Source: Candidatus Helicobacter avicola (GTDB lineage: Bacteria; Campylobacterota; Campylobacteria; Campylobacterales; Helicobacteraceae). From it: DNA of 59,490 nt. The notes beneath the pieces are model-generated. The model made no database searches. It was not told where the DNA came from and saw only the letters and a program-made list of their open reading frames with translations. The DNA lies in contig DXIN01000016.1 of NCBI GenBank assembly GCA_019112865.1, forward strand, positions 1-59,490, written 5' to 3'. This document shows positions 43,359-53,451 of this stretch, one piece after another (position 1 is the first letter of the stretch; each line of letters opens with the position of its first letter). Made by a program: the position numbers and the translations under genes.

Positions 43359-43556
43359 TTAGCCTCCACCCATAAATTGCAAAATCTCAATCTCATCATT
43401 TTCGCATAGCGGTGTCTCACTCCACTCCTGTGTTCGCACTACATTGGTATTTTGCGCTAAGGCGATTGTTTTGGCTCCCACACCCACCTCCTCAACAAGC
43501 TCGGCGATAGTTTGCGCTGATGTGCTATAAGATTGTCCATTAAGAATAATTTGCAT
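43359..43556 (-). CDS. thiS: sulfur carrier protein ThiS
   Basis: ThiS carries sulfur as a C-terminal thiocarboxylate for the thiazole ring of thiamine. The 65-residue product has the beta-grasp pattern (MQIILNGQ, ENDEIEILQFM) and ends in Gly-Gly-Gly; the usual end is Gly-Gly, so the extra Gly is a small oddity. AAGGAGG precedes the ATG. No thiF or thiG is nearby. It lies 14 bases after glmU. Confidence 0.9.
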   Translation of the reverse strand: MQIILNGQSYSTSAQTIAELVEEVGVGAKTIALAQNTNVVRTQEWSETPLCENDEIEILQFMGGG

Positions 43557-43570
43557 ACCGCCTCCTTTTG

Positions 43571-44923
43571 TTAGTTTGATTGTTTAGCTTTGCCAAAGAA
43601 TTTTTCAAAAAACCCAAGCTTATTGTGTTGTTTGCCACGCGCTATGGCTAATGCACCACTTGGGACATTGTGTGTGATGGTGCTGCCTGCAGCGATGAGG
43701 GTGTTAGATTCTAAGCACACAGGCGCGATAAGCTGACAATCGCTCCCTACAAAGACATTTTGTCCGATAGATGTCTTGTGTTTTGCCTTGCCATCGTAGT
43801 TGCAGGTGATCACACCTGCGCCGATATTGCTCCCCTCTCCTATCTCACAATCCCCTAGATAGCTCAAATGTCCGGCTTTGACACCCTCTAGTTTCGCACT
43901 TTTTAGCTCCACGAAGTTGCCTATGTGTGTGTCTGTAATATATGAGTTTGGACGCAAATGTGCCATAGGACCAATGTCGCTTTTGATAACCACACTAGAT
44001 TCTATCACGCTATGGGCTTTGATATGCGAATCCCGCACGAGGCTTTTGCCACAGATTCTCACGCCATTTTCTAGCACGCATTCCCCCTCAAACACCACAT
44101 CAGATTCTATATAAATGGTGTGGGGCATATCCATTTTTACGCCATTTGCCATTGCTTGCTCACGCAATCGCCCTAAAAGCACCTCTTGGGCAAGCGAGAG
44201 GTGAATCTTATCATTCACTCCCATATACTCACTCTCATTCACAAACACACCGCCTATCGCCACGCCCTCATCACGCGCTAGAGCAATCACATCGGTGAGG
44301 TAATACTCCTTTTGTGCGTTGGCATTACTAAGTCTTGGGATAAAACGCGCTAAAATCTCTTTATCAAAGACATACACCCCAGCATTGACACTTTGAATCT
44401 CTAGCTCTTGCGGGGTTGCGTCTTTTTGCTCAATGATTTTTAGGACTTTGGGAGCGGATTGTGTTTGTGTGCAATCCTTATCATCTAGTAGCACACGTCC
44501 ATAACCATCGGGATTTTGTAGCCATAGCAAGCTCATCACGATAGATTCTGTGCGCGCACAGAGGGCTTTGAGACTGCTGAAACGCACAAGTGGCATATCG
44601 CCATTGAGCACAAGCACGCGATTGTGTTTGGATTCTATCCCGCGTAGCGCTCCCCCTGTGCCTGGGAAATGCTCCACATCTTGGGTATGAAGGTGCAGGG
44701 TAGAATCTAGCAGCGCACCAAATTCCCCGCGTAGCATATCCTCGATTTTTTGGGCTTGATGATAAAGCACGATATGAATGTCATCACTCAATTCTAGGGC
44801 TTGTTGCAAGATGAGGGAGAGCATAGCTTTGCCACAGAGTGTGTGCAAGACCTTTGGGGTATCAGATTTCATACGCGTGCCAGCACCAGCAGCCAAAATC
44901 ACTATTGAGAGGGAAGTCTTCAT
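43571..44923 (-). CDS. glmU: bifunctional UDP-GlcNAc pyrophosphorylase / glucosamine-1-phosphate acetyltransferase
   Basis: GlmU makes UDP-GlcNAc for peptidoglycan and lipid A. The 450-residue product has the N-terminal uridyltransferase motif LAAGAGTRMKSDTPKVLH (10-27). A left-handed beta helix of hexapeptide repeats follows from about 240, including HIGNFVELKSAKLEGVKAGHLSYLGDCEIG, NYDGKAKHKTSIG and VFVGSDCQLIAPV. AAGGA precedes the ATG by five bases. It heads a leftward glmU-thiS-OMP-cytochrome run and diverges from fliP. Confidence 0.97.
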   Translation of the reverse strand: MKTSLSIVILAAGAGTRMKSDTPKVLHTLCGKAMLSLILQQALELSDDIHIVLYHQAQKIEDMLRGEFGALLDSTLHLHTQDVEHFPGTGGALRGIESKHNRVLVLNGDMPLVRFSSLKALCARTESIVMSLLWLQNPDGYGRVLLDDKDCTQTQSAPKVLKIIEQKDATPQELEIQSVNAGVYVFDKEILARFIPRLSNANAQKEYYLTDVIALARDEGVAIGGVFVNESEYMGVNDKIHLSLAQEVLLGRLREQAMANGVKMDMPHTIYIESDVVFEGECVLENGVRICGKSLVRDSHIKAHSVIESSVVIKSDIGPMAHLRPNSYITDTHIGNFVELKSAKLEGVKAGHLSYLGDCEIGEGSNIGAGVITCNYDGKAKHKTSIGQNVFVGSDCQLIAPVCLESNTLIAAGSTITHNVPSGALAIARGKQHNKLGFFEKFFGKAKQSN

Positions 44924-45016
44924 ACAAATCCTTGTCTTAGGGGTAAAATCGTTTTATGGAATTTTAACACACTAAAGCCTATAATCATCGTCCGACTTTG
45001 TATTTAAGGTAGAGAT

Positions 45017-45916
45017 TTGAAAAAAATTAGCTTGTGTGTATTGTGTCTTTTGTCTGTGTGTCTAGCACCACTAAGCGCGGAGCCAGAAGAACACCCCTAT
45101 ATGATAGAAGTCCAAAATCCCTACACACCTAAAGAACCGCTTGTGCCAAATCTTGTGCCACAAGTTGATAGCACTCCTTTAGCAGAGCAACAAACCCAAG
45201 AAATCACTTCCACGCCAAATGTCCAAATGCCTCCTGCGCAGTTTGTCCCTAGGCTCAATCTCTCGCTTACCCCACCCACAGAACCAAAGGAGCTAGTAAC
45301 CACGCTCAATGTCGTGATTATCATCACACTTCTTGTGCTTGCGCCCTCACTCATTTTGGTGATGACAAGCTTTACGAGAATCTTGATTGTTTTTGCATTT
45401 TTGCGCACTGCACTTGGCACGCAGCAATCCCCACCCACACAGATTCTTGTCTCACTCTCGCTTGTGCTGACATTTTTTATTATGGAGCCGGTAGTTACCA
45501 AAAGCTATGAGAGTGGTATCAAACCCTATACAGAAAACCAAATCTCTTATGATGAAGCCTTTGTACGTGCTGCCAAGCCCTTTAAGGAATTTATGATACA
45601 AAACACGCGCCAAAAAGACCTCGCACTTTTTTTCCGCATACGCAACCTTGATAATCCCCAAACAATCGATGATGTTCCTTTGACCGTGGCGATTCCGGCG
45701 TTTATGATAAGCGAGCTAAAGACGGCATTTTGGATAGGATTTTTGCTCTATCTGCCATTTTTGGTGATCGATATGGTGATAAGCTCGGTGCTTATGGCAA
45801 TGGGTATGATGATGCTTCCACCGGTGATGATTTCTTTGCCTTTTAAGATTCTGGTGTTTGTGCTTGTCGATGGATTTAATCTCCTCACGGGCAACCTCGT
45901 AGCGGGATTTAAGTAG
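45017..45916 (+). CDS. fliP: flagellar biosynthesis protein FliP
   Basis: FliP is a core of the flagellar export gate. The product (299 residues) has a signal-like N-terminus (about 1-21), an unusually long polar periplasmic segment (about 22-95, rich in P, E, T, Q) and four hydrophobic helices. Signature motifs include MTSFTRILIVFAFLRTALGTQQSPP and PAFMISELKTAFWIGFLLYLPFLVIDMVISSVLMAMGMMMLPPVMISLPFKI. It starts with TTG after AGGTAGAG. FliP is usually about 245-250 residues. The N-terminal extension is longer than in H. pylori FliP as I recall it. Confidence 0.95.
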   Translation: MKKISLCVLCLLSVCLAPLSAEPEEHPYMIEVQNPYTPKEPLVPNLVPQVDSTPLAEQQTQEITSTPNVQMPPAQFVPRLNLSLTPPTEPKELVTTLNVVIIITLLVLAPSLILVMTSFTRILIVFAFLRTALGTQQSPPTQILVSLSLVLTFFIMEPVVTKSYESGIKPYTENQISYDEAFVRAAKPFKEFMIQNTRQKDLALFFRIRNLDNPQTIDDVPLTVAIPAFMISELKTAFWIGFLLYLPFLVIDMVISSVLMAMGMMMLPPVMISLPFKILVFVLVDGFNLLTGNLVAGFK

Positions 45917-45918
45917 CT

Positions 45919-47154
45919 GTGGTTTGCGCGCATTTTGGAATCTGCGGTGGGTGCAGAGTCTATGAACACTATGACTTTGCCACACAGGCTAGGCAAGTTA
46001 CGGATTTGCTCACAGAGGGAAAATCGCGTGAGATTACACCGCTGCTCTTTACCTCGCCCAAGCAGGGATTTAGAGCGCGATCGGATTTTAGATTCTGCAC
46101 TTATGAGGGATTTTATTTCGCCACCAATGCCTTTGGCAAAAATGAACGCACCAAAATCACGCACTGCCCTATATTACTAGAGCCTATACAGATTCTTATG
46201 AAGCATATTCGTGAGATATTTGCGTCTTTGACAGATTCTCACCCACTACGACACAAGCTCTATGGGTGTAGCTTCCTCTCTACCTATGAGGCGTGTATCA
46301 TCACACTTATTTATCACAAACGCTTAGAATCTCATCACGCCCATTTGTTTTCACACACGCAATCTAGACTCACAGAGATTCTCCAAGCGCACTACCCGGG
46401 CTTTGAGATCATTCTCATAAGACGCGCTAAGGGGGAGAAGGTAGTCTTTAGCCCCGCGCGAGATTCTGCGTCCTCTCCTGATTGCATTAGGGACAACTTC
46501 GCCACATACCTTGATGAGCATTCTAAAGGCGCGCTCCAAAAGTGTGGTATAGACCTCAATAAATGCACGATTTTTAAAAAAGAAAGCCTCTTTTCCCAAC
46601 CAAATCCCTTCATCAACGCCCAAATGCTTTGCTTCCTGCTTACCACACTCCCGCAGATCCTGCCCAATATCGCACAGAGCGATCTTTTAGAGCTATATTG
46701 TGGGAGTGGGAATTTCACAATTCCCCTTAGCCAACTCTTTAGACGCGTTTTTGCCACGGAGGTGGTCAAAGATTCTATCCACACGCTCCAAGAGACAATC
46801 GCTCATCACAGCATTACCAACATCACTCTCGCACGCCTGAACGCACAAGAGAGTATAAGCGCGCTTTTGGCGCAGCGCAAGTTTTTTCGGCTCAAAGATG
46901 TGGATTTAGGGAGCTTTGATTTTGGGGCGATCCTCATCGATCCGCCTAGAAGTGGGGTAGGCGATGAGGCTATGCTAGAGTTTATTGCGCGCTTCCCTCT
47001 CATCGTATATATTTCCTGCGCACCACAAACCCTCCATAGCGACCTTAGGGTATTGTGTCGCACACACCGCATACACACACTAGCACTATTTGAGCAATTC
47101 CCCTACACGCACCACATAGAATCTATCTGTATTCTCACGCGTGTTAGCGCGTAA
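45919..47154 (+). CDS. 5-methyluridine RNA methyltransferase (TrmA/RlmD family)
   Basis: The 411-residue product is a class I methyltransferase of the RNA m5U family. It has the SAM motif LELYCGSGNFTIPL, the catalytic IDPPRSGVGDEAM and the nucleophilic Cys in VYISCAPQTL. The N-terminus carries C3-x5-C9-GG-C12 (CAHFGICGGC), the cluster-binding pattern of RlmD/RlmC rather than TrmA, with a possible fourth Cys in THCPIL. There is no TRAM domain. The target (U54 of tRNA or 23S rRNA) is therefore uncertain. It starts with GTG two bases after the fliP stop and lacks a clear ribosome site. Confidence 0.82.
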   Translation: MVCAHFGICGGCRVYEHYDFATQARQVTDLLTEGKSREITPLLFTSPKQGFRARSDFRFCTYEGFYFATNAFGKNERTKITHCPILLEPIQILMKHIREIFASLTDSHPLRHKLYGCSFLSTYEACIITLIYHKRLESHHAHLFSHTQSRLTEILQAHYPGFEIILIRRAKGEKVVFSPARDSASSPDCIRDNFATYLDEHSKGALQKCGIDLNKCTIFKKESLFSQPNPFINAQMLCFLLTTLPQILPNIAQSDLLELYCGSGNFTIPLSQLFRRVFATEVVKDSIHTLQETIAHHSITNITLARLNAQESISALLAQRKFFRLKDVDLGSFDFGAILIDPPRSGVGDEAMLEFIARFPLIVYISCAPQTLHSDLRVLCRTHRIHTLALFEQFPYTHHIESICILTRVSA

Positions 47155-47335
47155 TATCATCAATCGCTTTATTCGCCTCGTTAGAAATATCATCAAGCTT
47201 TTGGTTGATGGCGTTTTCTTCTTTAAAATCATCAATTTTCTTATCCACTCCAGAAAATGCTCCCTGCACATCAGCGCACGCCATAACACCAATCATCAAC
47301 ACACCCATCACACCGCATACACAAATCTTTTTCAT
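47144..47335 (-). CDS. small lipoprotein
   Basis: This 63-residue protein has a lipoprotein signal ending IGVMAC, with the lipidated Cys at about 20. The mature part is a charged, helical 43-residue tail (FSGVDKKIDDFKEENAINQKLDDISNEANKAIDDI). GGGGAG lies six bases before the ATG. It resembles small entericidin-like or peptidoglycan-spacer lipoproteins, but there is no firm match. It is the last gene of the Bat/VWA run. Confidence 0.7.
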   Translation of the reverse strand: MKKICVCGVMGVLMIGVMACADVQGAFSGVDKKIDDFKEENAINQKLDDISNEANKAIDDITR

Positions 47336-47336
47336 A

Positions 47337-48182
47337 CTAATCTCCCCTTGTTTTGGCTATATAATAACGCAGTTTTTTCCCATACAAGCTTATAAAGAGC
47401 AGTGTAAGCCCTAGAGCAATGCTCACACGCGCGAAGCTTGAGTTTTGTGGCATTATATAGGTGTTTTTTCCTAGATTATGGGCGATTTCTTGTATGTCTT
47501 TATTGCCATAAGAAAATGGTATCGCCTTTTGTATTGCTTCTTGCAAGGGTGTGCTATGCACAACATTGCCAGATTCATCATAAAGCAGTGCAGAATCTAT
47601 CTCAATCACACTGCCTTGGGGCGTAGCAAAAAGCCACAAAATAGCATCTTTGGGGACAAACTCCCCATCACTAAGTATGATGATTTTTTCTCCATAGAGT
47701 TTTGCTGCTTGCATTGCCAATTCGCCATTGCTCGCACCAGAATCTAACGCCCCCTCAAACACCCCATCACGCCAAGGAAGTTTGGCAGAATCTAGCTTTT
47801 GTAGCTGATGAATCTGCGTGAGATAATCACAGCTAAATGGTGAAAACAAATACGCATTTTGTGCAAAAATAATGATGCTTGAGCAAGGCTTGTGTGTTTT
47901 TAGCAAAACTTGGAGTTTTTTTATGGCAAAGCTTAATCGCGAGGGAAAAATATCTTTTGCCTGCATTGATTTAGAGACATCAAGCACAAATACCGCCCGA
48001 GATTGCTTAAAAGGCGCGATAGATTCAAAAACAAACATTTGCACTAAGCCAAAGCCAAAGCACACAAACGCTGCCATACTTGTGATAAACGGGCTAAAGC
48101 ACACCTTGTGGCGTTTATATCCAAACACAAAAATACCCACCACGCACACGCACAAAAGTCCAAAGGTTGCTATATCTTGCAT
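47337..48182 (-). CDS. BatB-like von Willebrand factor A domain membrane protein
   Basis: The product (281 residues from the chosen start) has an N-terminal membrane segment and a second at about 33-52. The VWA domain has the MIDAS motif DVSKS at D68-S72, the later KIIILSDGE segment, and a C-terminal membrane helix (FARVSIALGLTLLFISLYG). I chose the ATG at 48180-48182, which overlaps the batA stop by one base (TAATG); a longer frame to 48224 has no ribosome site. Bat proteins form membrane complexes linked to MoxR ATPases and stress tolerance. Confidence 0.82.
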   Translation of the reverse strand: MQDIATFGLLCVCVVGIFVFGYKRHKVCFSPFITSMAAFVCFGFGLVQMFVFESIAPFKQSRAVFVLDVSKSMQAKDIFPSRLSFAIKKLQVLLKTHKPCSSIIIFAQNAYLFSPFSCDYLTQIHQLQKLDSAKLPWRDGVFEGALDSGASNGELAMQAAKLYGEKIIILSDGEFVPKDAILWLFATPQGSVIEIDSALLYDESGNVVHSTPLQEAIQKAIPFSYGNKDIQEIAHNLGKNTYIMPQNSSFARVSIALGLTLLFISLYGKKLRYYIAKTRGD

Positions 48183-49117
48183 TATTGCCTCTTTTGCCAT
48201 AGTTCGAAATACCCCACACTCCACACAAGAAGTAAGATAATTCCAAGTCCTAGCACAAAAATACTCATATCATAACCATAAGGCTTCATAATCGTGTGAG
48301 GTGTGAGTTCGCCGATTTGTTCATACACTTTTGCAAGCTCACTTTCATCAATCGCGCTAAATGCTTTACCTCCACTTGTCTTAGCAATAAAATCAAGGCT
48401 TTGCATATCGCCTCCATCACTAATGTTTATGGGGTAGATTTTCACGCCTGACTTGAGTGCGAGGTCCATCATTTCGGTGGTGCTGATATTTGAATCTGTA
48501 TCAAATCCATCGGTAAGCAGGATAATACTTCTTTGAATCTTGTCATTTGTCTGTTTATCCACAAAAGTTTGAAAATCCTCTCTACCTTCAAACTCCGTGA
48601 GTGCATAAATAGTGCGCACCAGTGCGTTATTGATGGCTGTTTTGCCTCCAGCTAGCCCAAGTGTGAGATTATCGATGACATAGTGTAAAAATCCTCTATC
48701 TTGCGTGAGAGCATTAAGCACTATGGTGTGTTCTCCAAATGCCACGATGAGCATACTATCGTAGGGATTTTTATCGATAAATTCCTTGCTAAGTCGTTTG
48801 AGCACCTCGAGGCGATTTTCCCCGCTATGGCTAAAATCCACTGCCTCCATCGAAAAACTTGTATCTAATACCAATGCAATTTGGCTTTGGGTAAGTGGTA
48901 TAAGGAGGTTTTTGGTTTGCCACAGAGGCTTAGAGAGTGCGCATACGATACAAATAATTCCGATAAACTTCACAATCTCTAGCCAATAGGGTTTTTTACC
49001 TCTTCGCACTAATGCAATATCTGGCACATATATATGTGTGCGCAAATTCCCAAGCAACCACTGCGCTAGGATAAATGCCACAAGCACGAGCCACGCAAGC
49101 GGATAGGCAAAACTCAT
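48182..49117 (-). CDS. BatA-like von Willebrand factor A domain membrane protein
   Basis: The 311-residue product has two N-terminal membrane segments (about 7-21 and 48-63), a VWA domain with MIDAS DTSFS at D85-S89 and SIILLTDGFDTDSN, and a C-terminal membrane helix (MSIFVLGLGIILLLVWSV). This is the BatA layout. It overlaps the upstream DUF4381-like gene by four bases and the downstream BatB-like gene by one, so the three are tightly coupled. No moxR or DUF58 gene lies within the window. Confidence 0.85.
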   Translation of the reverse strand: MSFAYPLAWLVLVAFILAQWLLGNLRTHIYVPDIALVRRGKKPYWLEIVKFIGIICIVCALSKPLWQTKNLLIPLTQSQIALVLDTSFSMEAVDFSHSGENRLEVLKRLSKEFIDKNPYDSMLIVAFGEHTIVLNALTQDRGFLHYVIDNLTLGLAGGKTAINNALVRTIYALTEFEGREDFQTFVDKQTNDKIQRSIILLTDGFDTDSNISTTEMMDLALKSGVKIYPINISDGGDMQSLDFIAKTSGGKAFSAIDESELAKVYEQIGELTPHTIMKPYGYDMSIFVLGLGIILLLVWSVGYFELWQKRQ

Positions 49118-49470
49118 AGAATCTCACAAAAGTGCTGATATTGGGCAAGGAGTAATGAATCTAGCGGTGGTGGATTTTTGGCAAATTTATAAGGAGCAAG
49201 ATTTTGAGAAAATTCTTCAAGCTGTGTGAGTGTGTGTTTTTTAAAAACCTGCTCTTTATGTGCCTTTTGCACCAATGTGCTAAACTCTTTAGCAAATCGC
49301 TTAGAATCTCTCACATCAAGGGATTTGAGCCTTTTTATAAGCGGATTTTTTCTTCTGCTTAGCACGAGCCACGCACCACCTATACATACGATGATAAGCA
49401 ACACACCTATGATGACAAGAGGCACGCTCCAAGGCGTGATAGGCTCAAAAATATCAGTCAATTCGTGCAT
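49114..49470 (-). CDS. DUF4381-like single-span protein of the Bat operon
   Basis: The 118-residue protein has one membrane segment (about 16-37) followed by a helical cytoplasmic domain (NPLIKRLKSL, SKRFAKEFSTLVQKAHKE). This is the layout of DUF4381 proteins that accompany BatA/BatB. The opening HELTDIFEPITPWSVP is typical: these proteins begin with a short periplasmic segment, then a membrane helix. It begins two bases after the stop of the upstream 41-residue ORF. Confidence 0.7.
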   Translation of the reverse strand: MHELTDIFEPITPWSVPLVIIGVLLIIVCIGGAWLVLSRRKNPLIKRLKSLDVRDSKRFAKEFSTLVQKAHKEQVFKKHTLTQLEEFSQNLAPYKFAKNPPPLDSLLLAQYQHFCEIL

Positions 49471-49472
49471 TG

Positions 49473-49598
49473 CTATTGTTTGGGTCTAAAATGTCGCAAT
49501 ACCAAAAAACTCACAAATGCCACACCACACACGACAATAATCGTGCTAAATGCCTCAAAATATCCAAAGGGCTCGGCGAGATTAAATACTTCTCCCAT
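49473..49598 (-). CDS. 41-residue membrane protein between ileS and the Bat genes
   Basis: A short ORF fills the gap between ileS and the DUF4381-like gene. It encodes MGEVFNLAEPFGYFEAFSTI then IVVCGVAFVSFLVLRHFRPKQ, with a single hydrophobic helix at about 19-34 and a basic C-terminus. AGGGG lies six bases before the ATG, and the stop is two bases from the next start. The tight packing argues for a real, co-translated small protein, probably a Bat complex accessory. Below the length that automated calling usually keeps. Confidence 0.6.
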   Translation of the reverse strand: MGEVFNLAEPFGYFEAFSTIIVVCGVAFVSFLVLRHFRPKQ

Positions 49599-49608
49599 AT
49601 TTTAGCCC

Positions 49609-52380
49609 CTAGAGCGTATCGATGACTTGCTGGCAACGCACACATAAGCTCTCTGCGCTCTGTGCGACAAACTGCCAACATCGCGGACATTTGTGTGCTT
49701 TTGCTCTTGCGATTGCAAAATGCTCCACACCACTCTCTAGCTCCACTTCAAAGCTTTTTAGGACTTCAAGTCCCTCTTTGTTTCCGCTCCAACCACTCAC
49801 AATCAGCCATCTATCAAGCTCGCTAAATTCCTTGTCATTGTGGCTTACTACGCAAAGCTCTAGGGAAGATTTGATGATTTTGTCTTTTTTTAGTCCATCG
49901 ATAGCTTCGCCAAATTTTTCGCGGATTTTCATAAGTCGTGCAAAGTCTGTCTGTGGCTCACGCGCGCCAGCTACTTCCTCTAGGCGCGGATTGCGTAAGC
50001 CAAACACATCACTCGCCTCACCCCTAATGCACGCGTTGGCATAGCCAAACGCCTCATAGGCGGTGTAAGTAAGCGTGGGCGCGATGACAAAAAGAAGTTT
50101 TTTGAGGATAAATGCCATAGCACTTTGGATAGATGTTCGCCGCGCAGAATCTAATCCATCACAATATAGGCTGTCTTTGCACAAATCCATATACACGCCA
50201 CTTAAATGTGTGCTCACAAAATTCATAATCACACTAAAGCCCTTAGCAAACTCGTATTCTAAAAAGAGCTTGAGGGCTTGCTCTAGCTCGTCATTGGCAA
50301 GTGTAACGATATAGTAATCAATCTCTGAATCTAGCGATGTGAGTGCGCGTAAATCCTGTGTGTTGGCAAGCAAAAAGCGTATGGTATTGCGGATTTTTTT
50401 ATACTGCTCACTCACTTGCTTGAGGATATTTTGGGAGATTCGCTGATCGTTTTGGTAATCACTTAGTGCCACCCATAGTCGCAAAATATCACTCCCATAG
50501 TTTTTGAGAATCTCTTGTGGCGCGATGACATTGCCCTTAGACTTGCTCATCTTTTCGCCGTTTTCGTCCATTGTGAATCCATGCGTGAGGATACTTGTGT
50601 ATGGAGCCTTTTTGTGTATCGCACAACTCACAAGCAGTGAGCTCTGAAACCACCCGCGGTGCTGATCGCTTCCCTCTAGATACATACTTGCTGGATACTC
50701 CCCTGCATTATATTTGCGTGATTGCAGCACAGCTTTCCAAGTGCTACCGCTATCAAACCACACATCAAGGATATGGTGAATTTTCTCATAGTGCGCGCTT
50801 TGGGTTTTATGACTAGGGGGCAAAAGCTCCTCTATACTCTTACTCCACCACGCATCACAGCCCTCCTGCTCAAAGACTTGTGCAACAAACTCCAAAATTT
50901 CTGAATCTAGCACCACATCGCCCATGCGCTTGTCTTTGAAGAACGCGATAGGCACACCCCAATTCCTCTGCCTAGAGATACACCAATCTGGGCGATTTTC
51001 AATCATTGAAGAGATTCTGTTGCGTCCATGCTCTGGGTAAAATCGCACCTTTTGTAACTCACGCAACGCCACCTCACGCAGAGTTTCACCACTCTGACTA
51101 AAGGGCTTGTCCATAAGGATAAACCACTGCTTGGTCGCGCGGTAAATCACGGGCTTGTGCGTGCGCCAACAAAATGGATAAGAGTGTGTGAATTTCGCGC
51201 AATGCAAAAGACTATCGCCTAGGAGCTCTAAAATCCTCTCATTTGCCTTAAACACATGCACGCCGATGAGTGAATCCACCACCTCATCACGCAAAAGCCC
51301 CTTGGATTTAAGCGTCTCATCATAGCAGCCATCATCATCCACAGGCATAATCACTTCCATATCATACTTTAAGCACGCGTAGTAGTCTTCCTCGCCGTGC
51401 CCGGGCGCACTATGCACTAGCCCACTCCCACCACTCATTAGCACATGATCACTCAAAATCAATCGTGAGATTCTGCCATTGAGCGGATTTATCGCTTCAA
51501 GATTCTCAAACTCCCTGCCTTGATAGCTTTTAGCGATTTCGCCATTGGTGATGCCAATCTCTACAAGGCTTTGTAGCAAAGGCTTAGCGATGATATAGCT
51601 ATCTTTTGTGATGACATACTCTTCATTAGCATTGAGGCAAATAGCTTGGTTTGCTGGCAGTGTCCAAGGCGTGGTTGTCCAAATTATGGCTTTAGCGCGA
51701 TCTACACCAAGCTTTTGACAGGATTGCGCGCTTAGATCAAATCCCACAAATATCGAATAATCCTCTTTGTCCTGATACTCCACCTCGGCTTCAGCTAGCG
51801 CACTCTTTGCCGCCCAGCTCCAAAACACCGGCTTACTGCGCTCAATCAGCAATCCCTGCTTTGCAATCTCGCACAGCGCACGATAGATCTCCGCCTCAAA
51901 GGCAAAGTCCATTGTCTTGTAAGGATTCTCAAAATCCCCCAAAACGCCTAAATCTTGAAATTCCTCACTCTGAATCCCAATAAACTCCCGCGCCCACTCA
52001 CGACACAGCTCACGAATTTCTGTCTTTGGTAGGTTGTCTTTTTTGTCCTTGCCGATTTTTTCCTCCACCTTTTGCTCAATAGGCAGTCCATGGCAGTCCC
52101 AACCGGGTGTGTAGGCTATCTTGTGTCCTTGAAAATAGTGGAGTTTTACCACCATATCTTTGAGAATCTTATTGAGCGCATGTCCGATATGGATATGTCC
52201 ATTTGCATAAGGTGGTCCATCATGGAGTGTGAAGCTCTGTTGCGGGGCGTTTGTGTCGCACATACGCGCATAGATTTTCTCCTCGCGCCATTTTGCATAG
52301 ACTTGTGGCTCATTTTGAGGGAGATTACCACGCATAGGAAAATCTGTGTTTGGCAAAATCAATGTGTCTTTATAGTCCAT
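49609..52380 (-). CDS. ileS: isoleucyl-tRNA synthetase
   Basis: IleS charges tRNA-Ile and edits valine. The 923-residue class I synthetase has the HIGH motif in [15 protein letters not shown] (about 55-69), the CP1 editing domain ([12 protein letters not shown]), the tRNA-interacting [12 protein letters not shown] and the KMSKS loop [12 protein letters not shown]-terminal zinc finger is present (CPRCWQF...CVRCQQ). It lies upstream of the Bat operon on the same strand. The 192-base spacer to fbp (52381-52572) contains the divergent starts and an inverted repeat around CAAAG-ttttaag-CTTTG. Confidence 0.97.
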   Translation of the reverse strand: MDYKDTLILPNTDFPMRGNLPQNEPQVYAKWREEKIYARMCDTNAPQQSFTLHDGPPYANGHIHIGHALNKILKDMVVKLHYFQGHKIAYTPGWDCHGLPIEQKVEEKIGKDKKDNLPKTEIRELCREWAREFIGIQSEEFQDLGVLGDFENPYKTMDFAFEAEIYRALCEIAKQGLLIERSKPVFWSWAAKSALAEAEVEYQDKEDYSIFVGFDLSAQSCQKLGVDRAKAIIWTTTPWTLPANQAICLNANEEYVITKDSYIIAKPLLQSLVEIGITNGEIAKSYQGREFENLEAINPLNGRISRLILSDHVLMSGGSGLVHSAPGHGEEDYYACLKYDMEVIMPVDDDGCYDETLKSKGLLRDEVVDSLIGVHVFKANERILELLGDSLLHCAKFTHSYPFCWRTHKPVIYRATKQWFILMDKPFSQSGETLREVALRELQKVRFYPEHGRNRISSMIENRPDWCISRQRNWGVPIAFFKDKRMGDVVLDSEILEFVAQVFEQEGCDAWWSKSIEELLPPSHKTQSAHYEKIHHILDVWFDSGSTWKAVLQSRKYNAGEYPASMYLEGSDQHRGWFQSSLLVSCAIHKKAPYTSILTHGFTMDENGEKMSKSKGNVIAPQEILKNYGSDILRLWVALSDYQNDQRISQNILKQVSEQYKKIRNTIRFLLANTQDLRALTSLDSEIDYYIVTLANDELEQALKLFLEYEFAKGFSVIMNFVSTHLSGVYMDLCKDSLYCDGLDSARRTSIQSAMAFILKKLLFVIAPTLTYTAYEAFGYANACIRGEASDVFGLRNPRLEEVAGAREPQTDFARLMKIREKFGEAIDGLKKDKIIKSSLELCVVSHNDKEFSELDRWLIVSGWSGNKEGLEVLKSFEVELESGVEHFAIARAKAHKCPRCWQFVAQSAESLCVRCQQVIDTL

Positions 52381-52572
52381 TTCATACCTCGTGTGTCAAA
52401 ATGCCCAGCATTGTAACAAAACTTGCATAAGAACTTCATAATTTTGGGTAATTTAGTCTTAAAGAGATTTTGTGGGTTTTGCTTGATAAACATCTCATAC
52501 CAAGAGAAAACACCAAAGTTTTAAGCTTTGACGTGTTAGAATCTCACTTGATTTTTTTGCAAGGATTGTGTA

Positions 52573-53433
52573 ATGAATGAGCCTGTATCCCTTGTGTTTG
52601 AGACTTTTAAAACCTGTGGTGTCAGTATCGATACTCTTCTTAAAAACCCATCGACTGACTATCTCACCTCACAAAACTCTAGTGGCGATATGCAGCTTAA
52701 AGTCGATGTACAAGCTGATAAACTCATCGAGGAGCGTCTCCTCGCACTTGAATGTATCAAGGGTGTGTGTAGTGAGGAAAAGCAAGAAGCAGTGTATAAG
52801 ACAGATTCTCACGCAACACTTCTTGTTGCCTATGATCCGCTTGATGGCTCCTCGCTTGTGGATAGCAATCTAAGCATAGGCACGATTTTTGGAATCTATG
52901 AAAATGTCTTGGAATCTCACGCACTTATAGCTAGTGGCTACATCGTGTATGGACCGCGATTAGAGATAGTCCTCGCTCATAAGGAAGTGGAGCATTGGCG
53001 GTATTGCAACGGAGTGTGGCATCATCTAGGTGTGCTTAGATTAGGAAAAAAAGGCAAGATAAACGCGCCCGGTGGGACACAGCAGTATTGGGCACCACGG
53101 CACAAAGCCCTGATAGATTCACTCTTTGCGCAGGGCTACAGACTGCGCTACTCTGGTGGTATGGTGCCAGATTTACATCAGATTCTTATCAAGGGTGGTG
53201 GGCTTTTTAGCTATCCTGCGACACAAGATGCACCAGAGGGTAAGCTCCGCAAACTCTTTGAGGTCTTTCCTTTTGCTTTTGTGTATGAATGCGCAGGAGG
53301 CGAGGCGATTGATGGGGCAAAGCGACTTTTAGAGCTTGATGTGAAACATATCCATGATAGCACACCCTGCTTTTTTGGGAGCAGTGAGGAGATTGCACAG
53401 GTTAAGCACGCATACAGCAAAAATGATAAATAA
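52573..53433 (+). CDS. fbp: class 1 fructose-1,6-bisphosphatase
   Basis: Fbp removes the 1-phosphate from fructose 1,6-bisphosphate in gluconeogenesis. The 286-residue product has GVCSEEKQE (metal-binding Glu pair), VAYDPLDGSSLVDSNLSIGTIFGIY (DPxDG), RYSGGMVPDLHQILIKGGGLFSYPA and CAGGEAIDG. These features define class 1. AAGGA lies seven bases before the ATG. It begins the rightward fbp-metG-exonuclease-phosphoesterase-GT61 run. Confidence 0.96.
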   Translation: MNEPVSLVFETFKTCGVSIDTLLKNPSTDYLTSQNSSGDMQLKVDVQADKLIEERLLALECIKGVCSEEKQEAVYKTDSHATLLVAYDPLDGSSLVDSNLSIGTIFGIYENVLESHALIASGYIVYGPRLEIVLAHKEVEHWRYCNGVWHHLGVLRLGKKGKINAPGGTQQYWAPRHKALIDSLFAQGYRLRYSGGMVPDLHQILIKGGGLFSYPATQDAPEGKLRKLFEVFPFAFVYECAGGEAIDGAKRLLELDVKHIHDSTPCFFGSSEEIAQVKHAYSKNDK

Positions 53434-53451
53434 ATTAGATTAAGGAATACT

